Below are positions 8,694 to 17,010 of a DNA stretch of 60,609 bases, piece after piece. How positions within the stretch are numbered: position 1 is the first letter of the stretch; each line of letters opens with the position of its first letter. The DNA comes from Glycomyces tritici (GTDB lineage Bacteria > Actinomycetota > Actinomycetes > Mycobacteriales > Micromonosporaceae), in NCBI RefSeq assembly GCF_030403505.1, contig NZ_JAUEMJ010000017.1, forward strand, positions 1-60,609, given 5' to 3'. The notes under the pieces are model-generated. The model was given only the letters and a program-made list of their open reading frames with translations, had not been told where the DNA came from and made no database searches. The position numbers and the translations under genes are program-made.

Positions 8694-9226
8694 TGAGGGA
8701 GGCCCGGTTCCATGGGGGCGGCGGCTTCGGCGGTGATCTCCATCGGCGGGGTCAACGGGCCCAGCGGACGGACCGGGGCCGTCACCACGACCGTGGCCAT
8801 GGCGTCGTCGCTCGACACCGCGACCGAGGCGCCTTCGGGCAGATAGGCCGCAGCGACCGCTTGGGCGTCTTCGCCTCTTGCTGCTGCGATCGCCGCGCTG
8901 TTGGCCGCGTCGATCGCTCGGACTTTCATGCCGACGGCCGACACCGCCCAGAGGCCGAGCGCCAGCACAGCGACCACAGCGGGCAGGGCCGCCGCCAGTT
9001 CGGCGGTCACGAACCCGCTTTCGGCGCCGCTTCGGCGCCTGCCGGCTTCCTCGTTGGGCCTTCCGCCCTCTTCGCCGGCTGGTGGCCTGGTGCGATGTCC
9101 TTTGCCTCGCCGGCGGCGCTTCGCCGTTCGCTCCGCGCCGGGTCTTCGGTGTGCGAGGCCGGTTGCCGGTGGTGGCGGGTCCGGCCGGGCCTGGTCGGTC
9201 GGGGCGGCGCTGCGGTTCGTTTTCAC
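8690..9226 (-). CDS. TadE-family minor pilin
   Basis: 178 aa from the GTG at 9226, which overlaps the stop of the DUF4244 pilin gene (GTGA). After ~70 charged residues, GFVTAELAAALPAVVAVLALGLWAV gives the GxxTAExA(L) cleavage-type motif and hydrophobic helix of TadE pseudopilins. A short globular part follows (AIAAARGEDAQAVAAAYLPEGASV). The long Arg-rich N-terminus is unusual; a start nearer the GFVTAE motif cannot be excluded. Confidence 0.7.
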   Translation of the reverse strand: MKTNRSAAPTDQARPDPPPPATGLAHRRPGAERTAKRRRRGKGHRTRPPAGEEGGRPNEEAGRRRSGAESGFVTAELAAALPAVVAVLALGLWAVSAVGMKVRAIDAANSAAIAAARGEDAQAVAAAYLPEGASVAVSSDDAMATVVVTAPVRPLGPLTPPMEITAEAAAPMEPGLPQ

Positions 9227-9417
9227 GACAGGGCCCGTTCGATCAGGTCGGAGAGGGCGCTTTGGACCGGGCCCGAGGTGAGCACTTTCAGCAGGACTCC
9301 GGCGAAGGCCACGGCGGCGAGTGTGCCGACGGCGTATTCGGCGGTGCTCATGCCGCTCTCGCCGCGCATTCTGGAGGCGAACCGCCCGCCCCAGCTCGGT
9401 TTTTCGTTGCGCCGCAT
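9223..9417 (-). CDS. Flp-type pilin (DUF4244)
   Basis: 64 aa from the ATG at 9417. The sequence GESGMSTAEYAVGTLAAVAFAGVLLKVLTSG is the prepilin signature: a Gly-containing leader, a (M)STAEYA segment with the conserved Glu at +5, and one hydrophobic helix. DUF4244 proteins are the usual major pilin in actinobacterial Tad loci. The frame stays open upstream to 9954 but that part is Pro/Thr/Arg-rich and not protein-like, so the short start is preferred. It is coupled to TadE by a GTGA overlap. Confidence 0.8.
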   Translation of the reverse strand: MRRNEKPSWGGRFASRMRGESGMSTAEYAVGTLAAVAFAGVLLKVLTSGPVQSALSDLIERALS

Positions 9418-9971
9418 GCGGCTTGCACTCCATTCGTCTTCGGGCCTCGGGTGCGGGCTCGGCCGGCGCTTCACGGGTGGCGGATGTTCGTCGGTGAGGC
9501 GCGAGGGGCCTGCGGTGATCGGGGCTCGGCTTCGGTTCGAGCCCGGCGACCAGGGTTTCACTGCGTGGGTTGAGCCGGCGGTGACAGCAGCGGGCGCGAT
9601 GTTCGTTGAGCAGGCAGCGGCCGTCGCAGGCACCGAGTTCGCTGACCTGGCAGTGGCCGTTGCGGAGACGGTGCGCGTTGGCGTGGGCGCAGTCGTTCGG
9701 ACGGTCGTGTTCGGTTGGGCGTTCCTGGGTTCTTGGTCTTGTCCCCGGTTCGGCGGCTCGGGTGCGGCGTTTGCGGGGCGTCGTACATCGCAGCGGCGAC
9801 CGCATGCGGGTCGCGGGTGGGTGCCTCCGGGTTCGCATGCGGAGGGCCTGCGGCTTTCGGGTCGGCAGGCGGCCTGGCGGGCATCGGGTCGTGCGGGTGC
9901 GCGGCGGTCTCGGCGGGTCGGGAGGGCCATCGTGGTGTGGGTGTTCGCGTGCATCGCGGTTTCCTCTCTTC
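9418..9971 (-). other. long gap between pilin and TadC genes
   Basis: About 550 bases without a convincing gene inside an otherwise overlapping operon. Frames are open because of GC bias but encode only low-complexity Arg, Pro and Thr stretches. The gap could be a long leader for the pilin transcript, giving it separate expression. Confidence 0.4.
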
Positions 9972-10094
9972 GGTTGCCGGGCGGTGCTGCCCGGGGTCGT
10001 GCGGTTTCCGGGTGGTGCTGCCCGGGAGTTGTGCGGTTCCGGGCGGCCCGGGGGTCGTGGGGCTACCGGGCGGTGCTGCCCGGGAGTTGTGCGG
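9972..10094. repeat. repeated GC-rich hairpin units before TadC stop
   Basis: About four imperfect copies of a 30-35-bp unit of the form CCGGGCGGTGCTGCCCGGGAG + TTGTGCGG run head to tail. Each unit folds on itself (CCGGGC/GCCCGG). The block begins directly downstream of TadC on the minus strand and may stop or slow transcription before the pilin genes, or stabilise the upstream mRNA. Confidence 0.7.
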
Positions 10095-10694
10095 TCAGAG
10101 GCCGGTGGACAGGGTCTCGGTGACGATGCCGAGCACCACCGGGCCGATCCCGGCGATCACGAACGCCGGCAGGAAGCACAGGCACAGGGGCCCGACGAGG
10201 GCCACCGCGGCGCGTCCGGCGCGTTCTTCGGTTCGGGTGCGGAGTTCTGACCGGATCGACGCCGCGAGTTGCTCGAGGCCTGCGGCGATGGCGGCGCCGG
10301 AGTCCCCGGAGCGGTCGAGTTGGCGTGCGAGGCGTGCGGCCCCGGGCAGCCGACCGAGTTCGGGGAGTGCTTCGGCGGCGGTGGCGCCCAGGTGGATCGC
10401 TCCGGCGAAGCGGTTCAGGCGGTCGCCGATCTCGGTGTCGTCGGCCTCGGCGACGGCGAACGCCGCCTGCGGGAACGGCGCCCCGGCGCGCATGCAGGCC
10501 GCAAGGAGGTCGAGGGTCCACGGCCAGGTCGGGGTGAGCCGTTCGGCGGTGTTCCGCTCGGCGCGGTCCGGGTCGGCGCGGAGGAGGCGGGCGGCGAGCC
10601 ACCAGGCGCCGAAGCCCGCGACGATGCCGGTCACGCCGCCGATGGCGATCGCAGTGGCGACGCCCGCCAGTGGGCCGATGAGTTTTCGCAGCAT
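10095..10694 (-). CDS. TadC-like type II/IV secretion F-domain membrane protein
   Basis: 199 aa. A membrane segment near residues 10-37 (VATAIAIGGVTGIVAGFGAWWLAARLL), a cytoplasmic F-domain (WTLDLLAACMRAGAPFPQAAFAVAE ... LARQLDRSGDSGAAIAAGLEQLA) and a C-terminal membrane hairpin (VALVGPLCLCFLPAFVIAGIGPVVLGIV) give the layout of the inner-membrane platform protein. It overlaps TadB by TGATG. With TadB it forms the platform driven by the TadA ATPase. Confidence 0.85.
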   Translation of the reverse strand: MLRKLIGPLAGVATAIAIGGVTGIVAGFGAWWLAARLLRADPDRAERNTAERLTPTWPWTLDLLAACMRAGAPFPQAAFAVAEADDTEIGDRLNRFAGAIHLGATAAEALPELGRLPGAARLARQLDRSGDSGAAIAAGLEQLAASIRSELRTRTEERAGRAAVALVGPLCLCFLPAFVIAGIGPVVLGIVTETLSTGL

Positions 10695-11374
10695 CAGGAG
10701 CTCCTCGGGTTGACGGCGTTGACGAGTGCGCAGGTCCAGGCGAGGCCGGCGGCTTGGAGGCCCATCGCCGCTCCTGCCGCACCGATGCCTGCGGGGCTGC
10801 CGAAGAGGAACGCGACGGCTTCGACGCCGAGCGCCACTTCGCCGAGTGCGACTCCGGCGACCGGCAGGGCGATGAGGAGCGCGGCGGTGGCGCGGATCGA
10901 TGCGGTCTGGGCGCTGGCTCGGGCGGCGGCCTGGTCGTCGTCGTGGAGGTGGTCGGCGAGCCGGCGGCAGAGTTCAGCGGCGGGCGCCCCGAGTTCGGCG
11001 GCGATGCGGAGCGCGGCCCGAAGGCGGCGCGCGGTGGCTGCCGCTTCGGCGGGCCAATCGGGTTCGGCGGCGGCGACCGCGCGGGTCGGGTCGGTGCCGG
11101 CGGCGAGGTCGGCCGCCAGGTAGGCGACGGTGTCGGCGGCGGCGCGGCGCGCTTCGCGGTGGCGCTTGCGGCGCAAGGCGAGATGCCATGCGATCACCGC
11201 GGCCGCGGTGTAGACCGCCGCGACCGCTCCGGCGGTGGCTGCCGCGATCGGGCCGAGGCCGCCGTCGTGGCGGTACCCGGCGAGCACGGCGGCCAAGGCC
11301 GCGACGAGGAGCGCGATGATCGTCGCGGCGGCTTTGGGCCGGTTGGTGATGAGCGTGGTGGCGATGGCGGTCAT
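10694..11374 (-). CDS. TadB-like inner-membrane platform protein
   Basis: 226 aa from the ATG at 11374, preceded by GGAAGGGAG. Two N-terminal membrane segments (residues ~14-60), a helical F-domain region (VAYLAADLAAGTDPTRAVAAA ... AAELCRRLADHLHDDDQAAARASAQTASIRA) and two C-terminal membrane segments are visible. Short for TadB, as is usual in the actinobacterial version next to Ssd. Confidence 0.8.
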   Translation of the reverse strand: MTAIATTLITNRPKAAATIIALLVAALAAVLAGYRHDGGLGPIAAATAGAVAAVYTAAAVIAWHLALRRKRHREARRAAADTVAYLAADLAAGTDPTRAVAAAEPDWPAEAAATARRLRAALRIAAELGAPAAELCRRLADHLHDDDQAAARASAQTASIRATAALLIALPVAGVALGEVALGVEAVAFLFGSPAGIGAAGAAMGLQAAGLAWTCALVNAVNPRSS

Positions 11375-11567
11375 GCGGTGCTCCCTTCCGGAGGTCGGGT
11401 GGTCGTGGTTTCGGGGCGACGCGTGGTGCGCTGGGTCGGTGGGCGGGCGATGGCGGTCGCGTGGGCAGGTCTCGGGTTCGGCCTGGTGCGGCCGTGACGG
11501 CGATTGCGAGTGGATCGGCTGCAACGGCGACGCCCGGGCGGTTCAGCGGACGCGGTCGCGACGGCGG

Positions 11568-11927
11568 TCATCGGCGGCACTCCGTTCCAAGTGGTCGGTG
11601 AGGAATCGCGACAGGCGGCCGGGCGACTGCTGGGCGCATCGACCGGGTGGAGCTTCCGGTGATCATGCTGGGATCTCCGCTCGGCTCGGTCGGCGTGAAT
11701 CGGGTTGTGGTGCGGCTGCGGCAGGTCGCCGGCCGCGAGGCGGTTCGGCGGTTCCGGAAGTGGCGGGGTGACTCGGGTCGATGCCGAGGACAGCCGGGTC
11801 CACGCGGCCGCTCCCTCCGGATTCGGCGCGGCAGGCCGCGATCCGAGACGGAGGGGATTGGCTCTGCCGTGGTGGCGCGAGGCTGGTTCGGTTCGGGCGT
11901 TGCGGGCTCGAACTGGTTGCGGCTCAT
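11568..11927 (-). CDS. possible small Arg/Pro-rich protein (doubtful)
   Basis: 119 aa from an ATG that overlaps the TadA stop (ATGA), the same junction used throughout this operon. That overlap and its position in a 550-bp gap between TadA and TadB are the only arguments for it. The sequence is Arg, Pro, Thr and Ser-rich without domains or membrane segments, and codon use loosens towards the 3' end. It may be chance. Confidence 0.25.
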   Translation of the reverse strand: MSRNQFEPATPEPNQPRATTAEPIPSVSDRGLPRRIRRERPRGPGCPRHRPESPRHFRNRRTASRPATCRSRTTTRFTPTEPSGDPSMITGSSTRSMRPAVARPPVAIPHRPLGTECRR

Positions 11928-13084
11928 GCGTTTCGCTCCCTCAAGAGACGTTCGAGAGTGCCTGCTCCCGGTCCTGGGCCGTTGCGGGTCCAGGCGGTTG
12001 CGACCGTCAGGGGCTCGGTTCTCGTGGGGCCGGTTTCGATGAGGGCTATCTCGGCCACTTGGCGGCCGGTGCCGTTGCGTCGCAAGTGGATGATGACCCT
12101 GAGGGCCGCCACCAGCTGGGCGTGGAGCCCTTCCCGCGGCAGGCCGTGCGGGAGCGCGAGGGCTTCGAGCCTCACGGGGGCGTCGGCGGCGGCGTTGCAG
12201 TGCAGGGTTCCGGCGCCGCCCTCGTGGCCGGTGTTGAGGGCGCCCAGGAGTTCGATGACCTCGGCGCCGCGGCACTCGCCGACCACGATGCGGTCCGGGC
12301 GCATCCGCAGGGACTGGCGGACGAGCGCGGCCAGGTCGACCTCGCCCGCGCCCTCGATGTTCGCGGGCCGGGATTCGAGGGTGAGCGTGTGCGGGTGGTC
12401 GGGGGCGAGTTCGGCGGCGTCCTCGACTATGACGATGCGTTCTTCCTTGGGGGCGTTGGAGAGCAGGCTCGCGAGGAGCGTCGTCTTGCCGGTGCCTGTG
12501 CCGCCCGTGACGATGAAGGCCAGGCGCGCTTTCACTATGCGCAGCATGAGGTCCGCCATGTCGGCGGTGAGCGTGTCCGCCTCCACGAGCTGCGTGAGCG
12601 TGAACGCTTTGGACCGGTGCGTGCGGAACGACAGGTACGGGCCTCCAGTGGCGATCGGGGCGAGGACGGCGTGGAAGCGGGTGCCGTCGGGGAGCCGCAC
12701 GTCCGCGTACGGGCTGCCCGCGTCGAGGCGCCTGCCGGCCGCGGCGGCGAGTCGGCAGGCGAGGGCGCGGATCGCGTCCGGTCCGCCGAGGCGGGCGCTC
12801 ACGGGCCGCAGGCCGTCGCCGCGGTCGGCCCAGACGCCGCCGGTGCCGTTGACGACGACATCGGTGACCTCCGGGTCGTCGAGCAGCGGTTGGAGCGGAC
12901 CGGCACCGATGAGGTCGTCGCTCAACGCCCCCGAGAGCTGCAGGAGCGAGGTCTGGTCGGGCGGTGCGGCTCCGGCCGCGCACAGGGCCCGGACGATGTC
13001 CGCTTTGGTCGATCCGCGGCCGCGGTCGGGCCGGGTCTGGGCCGCGAGTTGGCGGCGGACTCGGGTGAGGAGTTCGAGGTTCAT
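11924..13084 (-). CDS. TadA/CpaF-type secretion ATPase
   Basis: 386 aa. It is a hexameric ATPase powering assembly of the Flp/Tad pilus. Walker A is VTGGTGTGKTTLLA (residue ~195). The Asp box follows (IVIVEDAAELAPDHPH), and Walker B with flanking His boxes is RIVVGECRGAEVIELLGALNTGHEGGAGTLH. The N-terminal domain includes GPLQPLLDDPEVTDVVVNGTGGVWADRG, typical of this family. The start at 13084 overlaps the Ssd stop (ATGA). Confidence 0.93.
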   Translation of the reverse strand: MNLELLTRVRRQLAAQTRPDRGRGSTKADIVRALCAAGAAPPDQTSLLQLSGALSDDLIGAGPLQPLLDDPEVTDVVVNGTGGVWADRGDGLRPVSARLGGPDAIRALACRLAAAAGRRLDAGSPYADVRLPDGTRFHAVLAPIATGGPYLSFRTHRSKAFTLTQLVEADTLTADMADLMLRIVKARLAFIVTGGTGTGKTTLLASLLSNAPKEERIVIVEDAAELAPDHPHTLTLESRPANIEGAGEVDLAALVRQSLRMRPDRIVVGECRGAEVIELLGALNTGHEGGAGTLHCNAAADAPVRLEALALPHGLPREGLHAQLVAALRVIIHLRRNGTGRQVAEIALIETGPTRTEPLTVATAWTRNGPGPGAGTLERLLRERNA

Positions 13085-14238
13085 CGGCTCGCACCGGTCC
13101 GCGCGGAGCCGTGGAGGGCCAGTTCGCCGCGTGAGCGCGGTGCACTGAGGGCGGTGGTGAGGTCGCGGATGGCGCGGCCGACCTTGCCCCGGGGGACCCG
13201 GCCCTGGCGCAGGAGGACGGGGAGGCGGCGATCGGTGGGTACGGCACCCCGGACCGGGGGTTCGAGCCAGTCGGCTTCGCGCGGGCCGTCCCCGGTGACG
13301 CCGACCGGGCTCGGGCGGGCCTCGCCGCGCAGGACGACGCCGAGGTGGGCGTTGTGGAGGCCGTAGGCGGCGGTGACACTGCGGGCGGCCTCCCAGGAGC
13401 GGATGCCGGGTCCGAGGGCGACAGCGATCGAGCGGGCGGCCACGGCGGCCGATGCGGCGGCCGGGGTGCGGGTGCGCGGGAGGTCGACGACGACGAGGTC
13501 GGCGGCGAGGCGGGCGGCGCGCAGGACGCGGTCGAACGCGGCGGCGCTCACCTCCGCGGGGTTGCGCGGGTCGGGGCCGACCAGGTGCAGGCCGCCGCGT
13601 TTGGGGAGGCCGCCGAGGAGGCGTTCGGGGTCGAGCGGGCCGGTGCCGTTGGCGAGCGAGGGCCAGCGCCAGCCGGGTTGGGCGGCGAGTCCGGCGGCGG
13701 TGTCGATGCCGCCGCCGGTGTGGTCGAGGTCGATGAGGACGGTCTTGCGTCCGCTGTGGGCGGCGTCGGTGACGGCGGCGAGGGCGAGGGTGGAGGCGCC
13801 TGCGCCGCCGTGGCCGGCGACGGTGGCGATGACGGGTGCGGGTTCGGCGTCGAGGGCGGTGCGGATGAGGAGGTTGGTGAGGAAGTCGTCCGCGTCGGGG
13901 AGGGCGACGACGCCGGTGGCCTGCATCTGGATGGCCATGGGCCAGAGGAGGGAGGTGTCGTCGGTGTCGCCGCCGAGCCAGGACATGGTGGTGCAGAGGA
14001 GGAGTGGTTCGCGCGGTGGGAAGTCGCAGGCGATGCATTCGGGGGCGAGGTCGGGGCCGACGAGGACGATGGGGGCGCGCTGCCAGTGGCCTTCGGCGTC
14101 GCGGGGATGGCGGATGCGGCGGAGGGGGTGGCCGGCGGTGGCGGCGAGTGGGGCGACGGCCTCGACGAGGCGGTCGTCGGTGGTGACGAGGAGGGATTCT
14201 GCGGCGGTGATCGTGGTGCGGGCGAGTGTCGCGGCCAT
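13081..14238 (-). CDS. ssd: Ssd / CpaE-like septum-site or pilus-localisation ATPase relative
   Basis: 385 aa from the ATG at 14238, with GTAGGAG upstream. It matches the actinobacterial Ssd (Rv3660c) family that heads Tad loci: an N-terminal receiver-like part, then a MinD-like domain. The Walker A region reads AGHGGAGASTLALAA, lacking the Lys of KGGxGKT, as in Ssd proteins that may not hydrolyse ATP. FPPREPLLLCTT and VLIDLDHTGGGID are further family landmarks. First gene of the operon; the region upstream has two DnaA-box-like sites. Confidence 0.8.
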   Translation of the reverse strand: MAATLARTTITAAESLLVTTDDRLVEAVAPLAATAGHPLRRIRHPRDAEGHWQRAPIVLVGPDLAPECIACDFPPREPLLLCTTMSWLGGDTDDTSLLWPMAIQMQATGVVALPDADDFLTNLLIRTALDAEPAPVIATVAGHGGAGASTLALAAVTDAAHSGRKTVLIDLDHTGGGIDTAAGLAAQPGWRWPSLANGTGPLDPERLLGGLPKRGGLHLVGPDPRNPAEVSAAAFDRVLRAARLAADLVVVDLPRTRTPAAASAAVAARSIAVALGPGIRSWEAARSVTAAYGLHNAHLGVVLRGEARPSPVGVTGDGPREADWLEPPVRGAVPTDRRLPVLLRQGRVPRGKVGRAIRDLTTALSAPRSRGELALHGSARTGASR

Positions 14239-14325
14239 GGTTGCTCCTACGTTCAGTGATGTTCGCGTGCCTTGGAGTAACCATGACCGGGGTTCGGTCG
14301 GGTCGGCAAGGAACATTTTCTGAGC

Positions 14326-14408
14326 TGTGGATAACTTCCGGCTTATCGGATATTTCGGTCTTCCGTGGGGCGCAATGCGATCAGGGCTCGCGTGTCGCCT
14401 GTGGATAA
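14326..14408. promoter_or_regulatory. two perfect DnaA-box matches
   Basis: TGTGGATAA (complement TTATCCACA) occurs at 14326-14334 and 14400-14408, in the same orientation and 74 bp apart, about seven helical turns. Both extend as CTGTGGATAAC. They sit upstream of ssd in a small AT-richer patch. Such boxes are the classic DnaA site; no other origin feature (dnaA, dnaN, AT-rich unwinding element) is nearby. Confidence 0.6.
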
Positions 14409-14443
14409 CGCGGCGTGTCGTCCGCGAGGGCCGCTCACATGCG

Positions 14444-14477
14444 ACGAGGGACCGTCCCCACCGGGACGGTCCCTCGT
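14444..14477 (-). terminator. terminator of the aldose epimerase gene
   Basis: A perfect 15-bp stem, ACGAGGGACCGTCCC (14444-14458) with GGGACGGTCCCTCGT (14463-14477), loop CACC, lies 16 bases beyond the stop codon at 14493. Confidence 0.85.
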
Positions 14478-14492
14478 GTCGCGTCGCGTCGC

Positions 14493-15389
14493 CTATTCGG
14501 GGCGGATGCCCCAGACGCCGAACCAGGCCTCGCTCGGGGAGAGCTCGACCAGGTCCTCGCCGGTGGCGAGGGCGTTCGGCGGGCAGGTGGTCGGCTCGAT
14601 CGCGACGGAGCCGCGCTTGCGGTCCCCGTCGAGGCCGTCCGCCGTGTAGATGTGGACCCACGGGAAGGACTCGTCCATCCACACCGTGACCGCCTGGCCC
14701 GAGACGGGGTCGGCCAGCCGCACTTCGGCCTTCCCGTCGGAGCCGCGCTTGAGCTCGCCGTAGCAGTCGTCGATCACCAGGTCCTTGAGGACCGTCGGGT
14801 CGCCGAAGTCCGCTTCGCCGGAGCCGACCGGGATGCTCTGCTTGTCGAGCTTGAGCTTCTTGGCGGCCGGGACGTGCAGGGTCGCCTCGTCGATCCGCTC
14901 GAGCGAGCCGGGGATGAGGTAGGAGTGGGTGCCGAAGCCGAACGGCGCGGTCTTGTGTCCGGGGTTGGAGACGGTGTGCGCGGCACGGAGGCCGCCGGGC
15001 CCGATCGACCAGCGGGTGCGAAGGTGCAGGGTCCAGGGGTAGCCCAGGCGTGCGGGCAGGCGGCATTCGAGGGTGACCGAGGTCTCGGTGACGTCGACGG
15101 CGTTCCACTCGGCCCAGGCGACGAAGCCGTGGAGCGAGGTGTTCGTCTCGATCTCGTTGACCGGGAGCTGGTAGTCGGTGCCGTCGTAGCGGTACTTGCC
15201 GTCGCGCACCCGGTTGGGCCAGGGGGCCAGCATGTGGCCGGACCAGCCGGGCGCGAGCTCCTCATCCCCGTAGGACATCACGATCGGTCGGCCGCGGTAG
15301 GAGTACGAGCGCACTCCACCGCCGACAGCGACGATGGTGGCCTCGTGGTCGTTGTAGGCGATCACCCATTGCTCGCCGGACAGCGCCAT
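14493..15389 (-). CDS. aldose 1-epimerase (mutarotase) family protein
   Basis: 298 aa from the ATG at 15389 with GGAGGT upstream. It interconverts alpha and beta anomers of aldoses. Family landmarks are ML(A)PWPNRVRDGKY (sugar-binding Arg), TSLHGFV with the first His, GFGTHSYLIP with the second His, and the catalytic Glu in SVAIEPTTCPPNAL near the C-terminus. Single-gene unit with its own terminator. Substrate sugar cannot be told. Confidence 0.88.
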   Translation of the reverse strand: MALSGEQWVIAYNDHEATIVAVGGGVRSYSYRGRPIVMSYGDEELAPGWSGHMLAPWPNRVRDGKYRYDGTDYQLPVNEIETNTSLHGFVAWAEWNAVDVTETSVTLECRLPARLGYPWTLHLRTRWSIGPGGLRAAHTVSNPGHKTAPFGFGTHSYLIPGSLERIDEATLHVPAAKKLKLDKQSIPVGSGEADFGDPTVLKDLVIDDCYGELKRGSDGKAEVRLADPVSGQAVTVWMDESFPWVHIYTADGLDGDRKRGSVAIEPTTCPPNALATGEDLVELSPSEAWFGVWGIRPE

Positions 15390-15745
15390 AGGGGGTACCT
15401 CCGTGTCGTTATCGGTGGGCGGGATGTGCTTTGACGTTAGCTCATGTCCAATGACCTGCGGCACGCGTATCGATGTGGGCGAGATCGCAGGGAACCGTTG
15501 AAACCAACAAGACACATTAGCGGAACCCTCCGAAAGAAACCGTCATAACTGGACAAACCACTACCCTCACGATGGTTGTCTCATATTTTGCGCACCTTCT
15601 GCACCGCCGATGAGGATCACCCCCGGCCCGTGGCCACTTCCGTCGGCCCCCGCATTGAGGCACCATTTCCAGATAACTACGAACCGTCGCCTCCCGGAAG
15701 CCCCCGGTCGGCAACCACAGGGACAACACACTCAGGAGTACAACG
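15390..15745. promoter_or_regulatory. divergent upstream region of epimerase and citrate synthase genes
   Basis: 356 bases between divergent starts and no gene. Parts are AT-richer than the surroundings (15485-15600), as expected for promoters, but I see no convincing -35/-10 pair or operator. Confidence 0.4.
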
Positions 15746-16834
15746 ATGTCTGAGTTCAAGCCCGGCCTCGAGGGCGTCATCGCCTTCGAAACCGAGATCG
15801 CCGAGCCTGACAAAGAGGGTGGATCGCTCCGCTACCGCGGTGTCGATATCCAGGACCTGGTCGGCCAGAGCACCTACGGCGACGTATGGGGCCTCCTCGT
15901 CGACGGCAAGTTCGGCAACGGCCTGCCGGCCGCCGAGCCCGTGCCCGTGCCCGTCTCCTCCGGCGACACCCGCGTCGACGCCCAGGCCGCGGTCGCCATG
16001 CTCGCCCCCTACTGGGGCCTCCAGCCGCTGCTCGACATCGACGACGAGACCGCCCGGGACGATCTCGCCCGCGTGTCGGTCACGACGCTGTCGTTCATCG
16101 CCCAGTCGGCCCGCGGCTCCGGCCGCCCCGCCGTGCCCCAGTCGGAGATCGACAAGGCCGGCACCATCACCGAGCGCTTCATGCGCCGCTGGCGCGGCGA
16201 GCCCGACCCCGCCCACGTCAAGGCCGTCGACACCTACCTGATGTCCGCCGCCGAGCACGGCATGAACGCCTCCACCTTCACCTCCCGCGTCGTCGCCTCC
16301 ACCGGCGCCGACGCCGCCGCCGCCATCTCCTCCGGCATCGGCGCCCTCTCCGGCCCGCTCCACGGCGGCGCCCCCTCGCGCGTCCTCCACATGATCGAGG
16401 GCGTCGAGAAGTCCGGCGACGCGGAGGGCTACGTCAAGAACCTCCTCGACTCCGGTGAGCGCCTCATGGGCTTCGGCCACCGCGTCTACCGCGCCGAGGA
16501 CCCCCGCTCGCGCGTGCTGCGCGCCGCCGCCAAGGAACTCGGCGCCCCGCGCTACGAGGTCGCCGAGGCGCTCGAGTCGGCCGCGCTGGCCGAGCTGCGA
16601 GCCCGCAAGCCCGACCGCGTGCTCGCCACCAACGTCGAGTTCTGGTCGGCGGTGCTCCTCGACTTCGCCGAGGTCCCCGCCGAGCTGTTCACGCCGATCT
16701 TCACCTGCGCCCGCGTGGCCGGCTGGAGCGCCCACATCCTCGAGCAGAAGAAGCTCGGCCGGATCGTGCGCCCGTCCGCGACCTACGTCGGCCCCGGCCC
16801 CCGCAAGCCCGAAGAGGTCGATGGCTGGCAGTAG
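15746..16834 (+). CDS. citrate synthase (type 2, short actinobacterial form)
   Basis: 362 aa. It condenses oxaloacetate and acetyl-CoA to citrate at the entry of the TCA cycle. Signatures in order: GGSLRYRGVDIQDL near residue 27, AAEHGMNASTFTSRV, GPLHGGAPSRVLHM (substrate His), and GFGHRVYRAEDPRSR (catalytic His). The third catalytic position is Glu rather than the usual Asp (TNVEFWSAVLLDF), a substitution also typical of the actinobacterial citrate synthase 2 group. Followed directly by a terminator with a T tract. Confidence 0.93.
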   Translation: MSEFKPGLEGVIAFETEIAEPDKEGGSLRYRGVDIQDLVGQSTYGDVWGLLVDGKFGNGLPAAEPVPVPVSSGDTRVDAQAAVAMLAPYWGLQPLLDIDDETARDDLARVSVTTLSFIAQSARGSGRPAVPQSEIDKAGTITERFMRRWRGEPDPAHVKAVDTYLMSAAEHGMNASTFTSRVVASTGADAAAAISSGIGALSGPLHGGAPSRVLHMIEGVEKSGDAEGYVKNLLDSGERLMGFGHRVYRAEDPRSRVLRAAAKELGAPRYEVAEALESAALAELRARKPDRVLATNVEFWSAVLLDFAEVPAELFTPIFTCARVAGWSAHILEQKKLGRIVRPSATYVGPGPRKPEEVDGWQ

Positions 16835-16846
16835 CCGAAGCTCGCA

Positions 16847-16890
16847 AGCGGCCCGCGTCACCACGCCAGAGGGGGCGCGGGGCGCTTTTT
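16847..16890 (+). terminator. intrinsic terminator after citrate synthase
   Basis: AGCGGCCCGCG (16847-16857) pairs with CGCGGGGCGCT (16876-16886) with one mismatch, followed by TTTTT. This is one of few T-tract terminators in the window. Confidence 0.8.
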
Positions 16891-17010
16891 AGTGCGGGGG
16901 CGTGTGCGCTCGTCTCATATGGGCGCGTTCGGGTTACGATCGATCGGTCGCGGCGAGGCTCCTCCGCCGCCCGACCGATCGAACACCGCATCATCCGAAC
17001 GGGACGCCCC

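Noticed and set aside
9418..9954. 180-residue N-terminal extension of the DUF4244 pilin
   Set aside because: The extension is low-complexity, lies far ahead of the prepilin motif and is not seen in the pilin family.
9960..10095. CRISPR-like array
   Set aside because: Repeats are adjacent or nearly so, without unique spacers of constant length, and no cas genes are present.
14326..14408. Replication origin
   Set aside because: Only two boxes, no AT-rich unwinding region and no dnaA or dnaN nearby.
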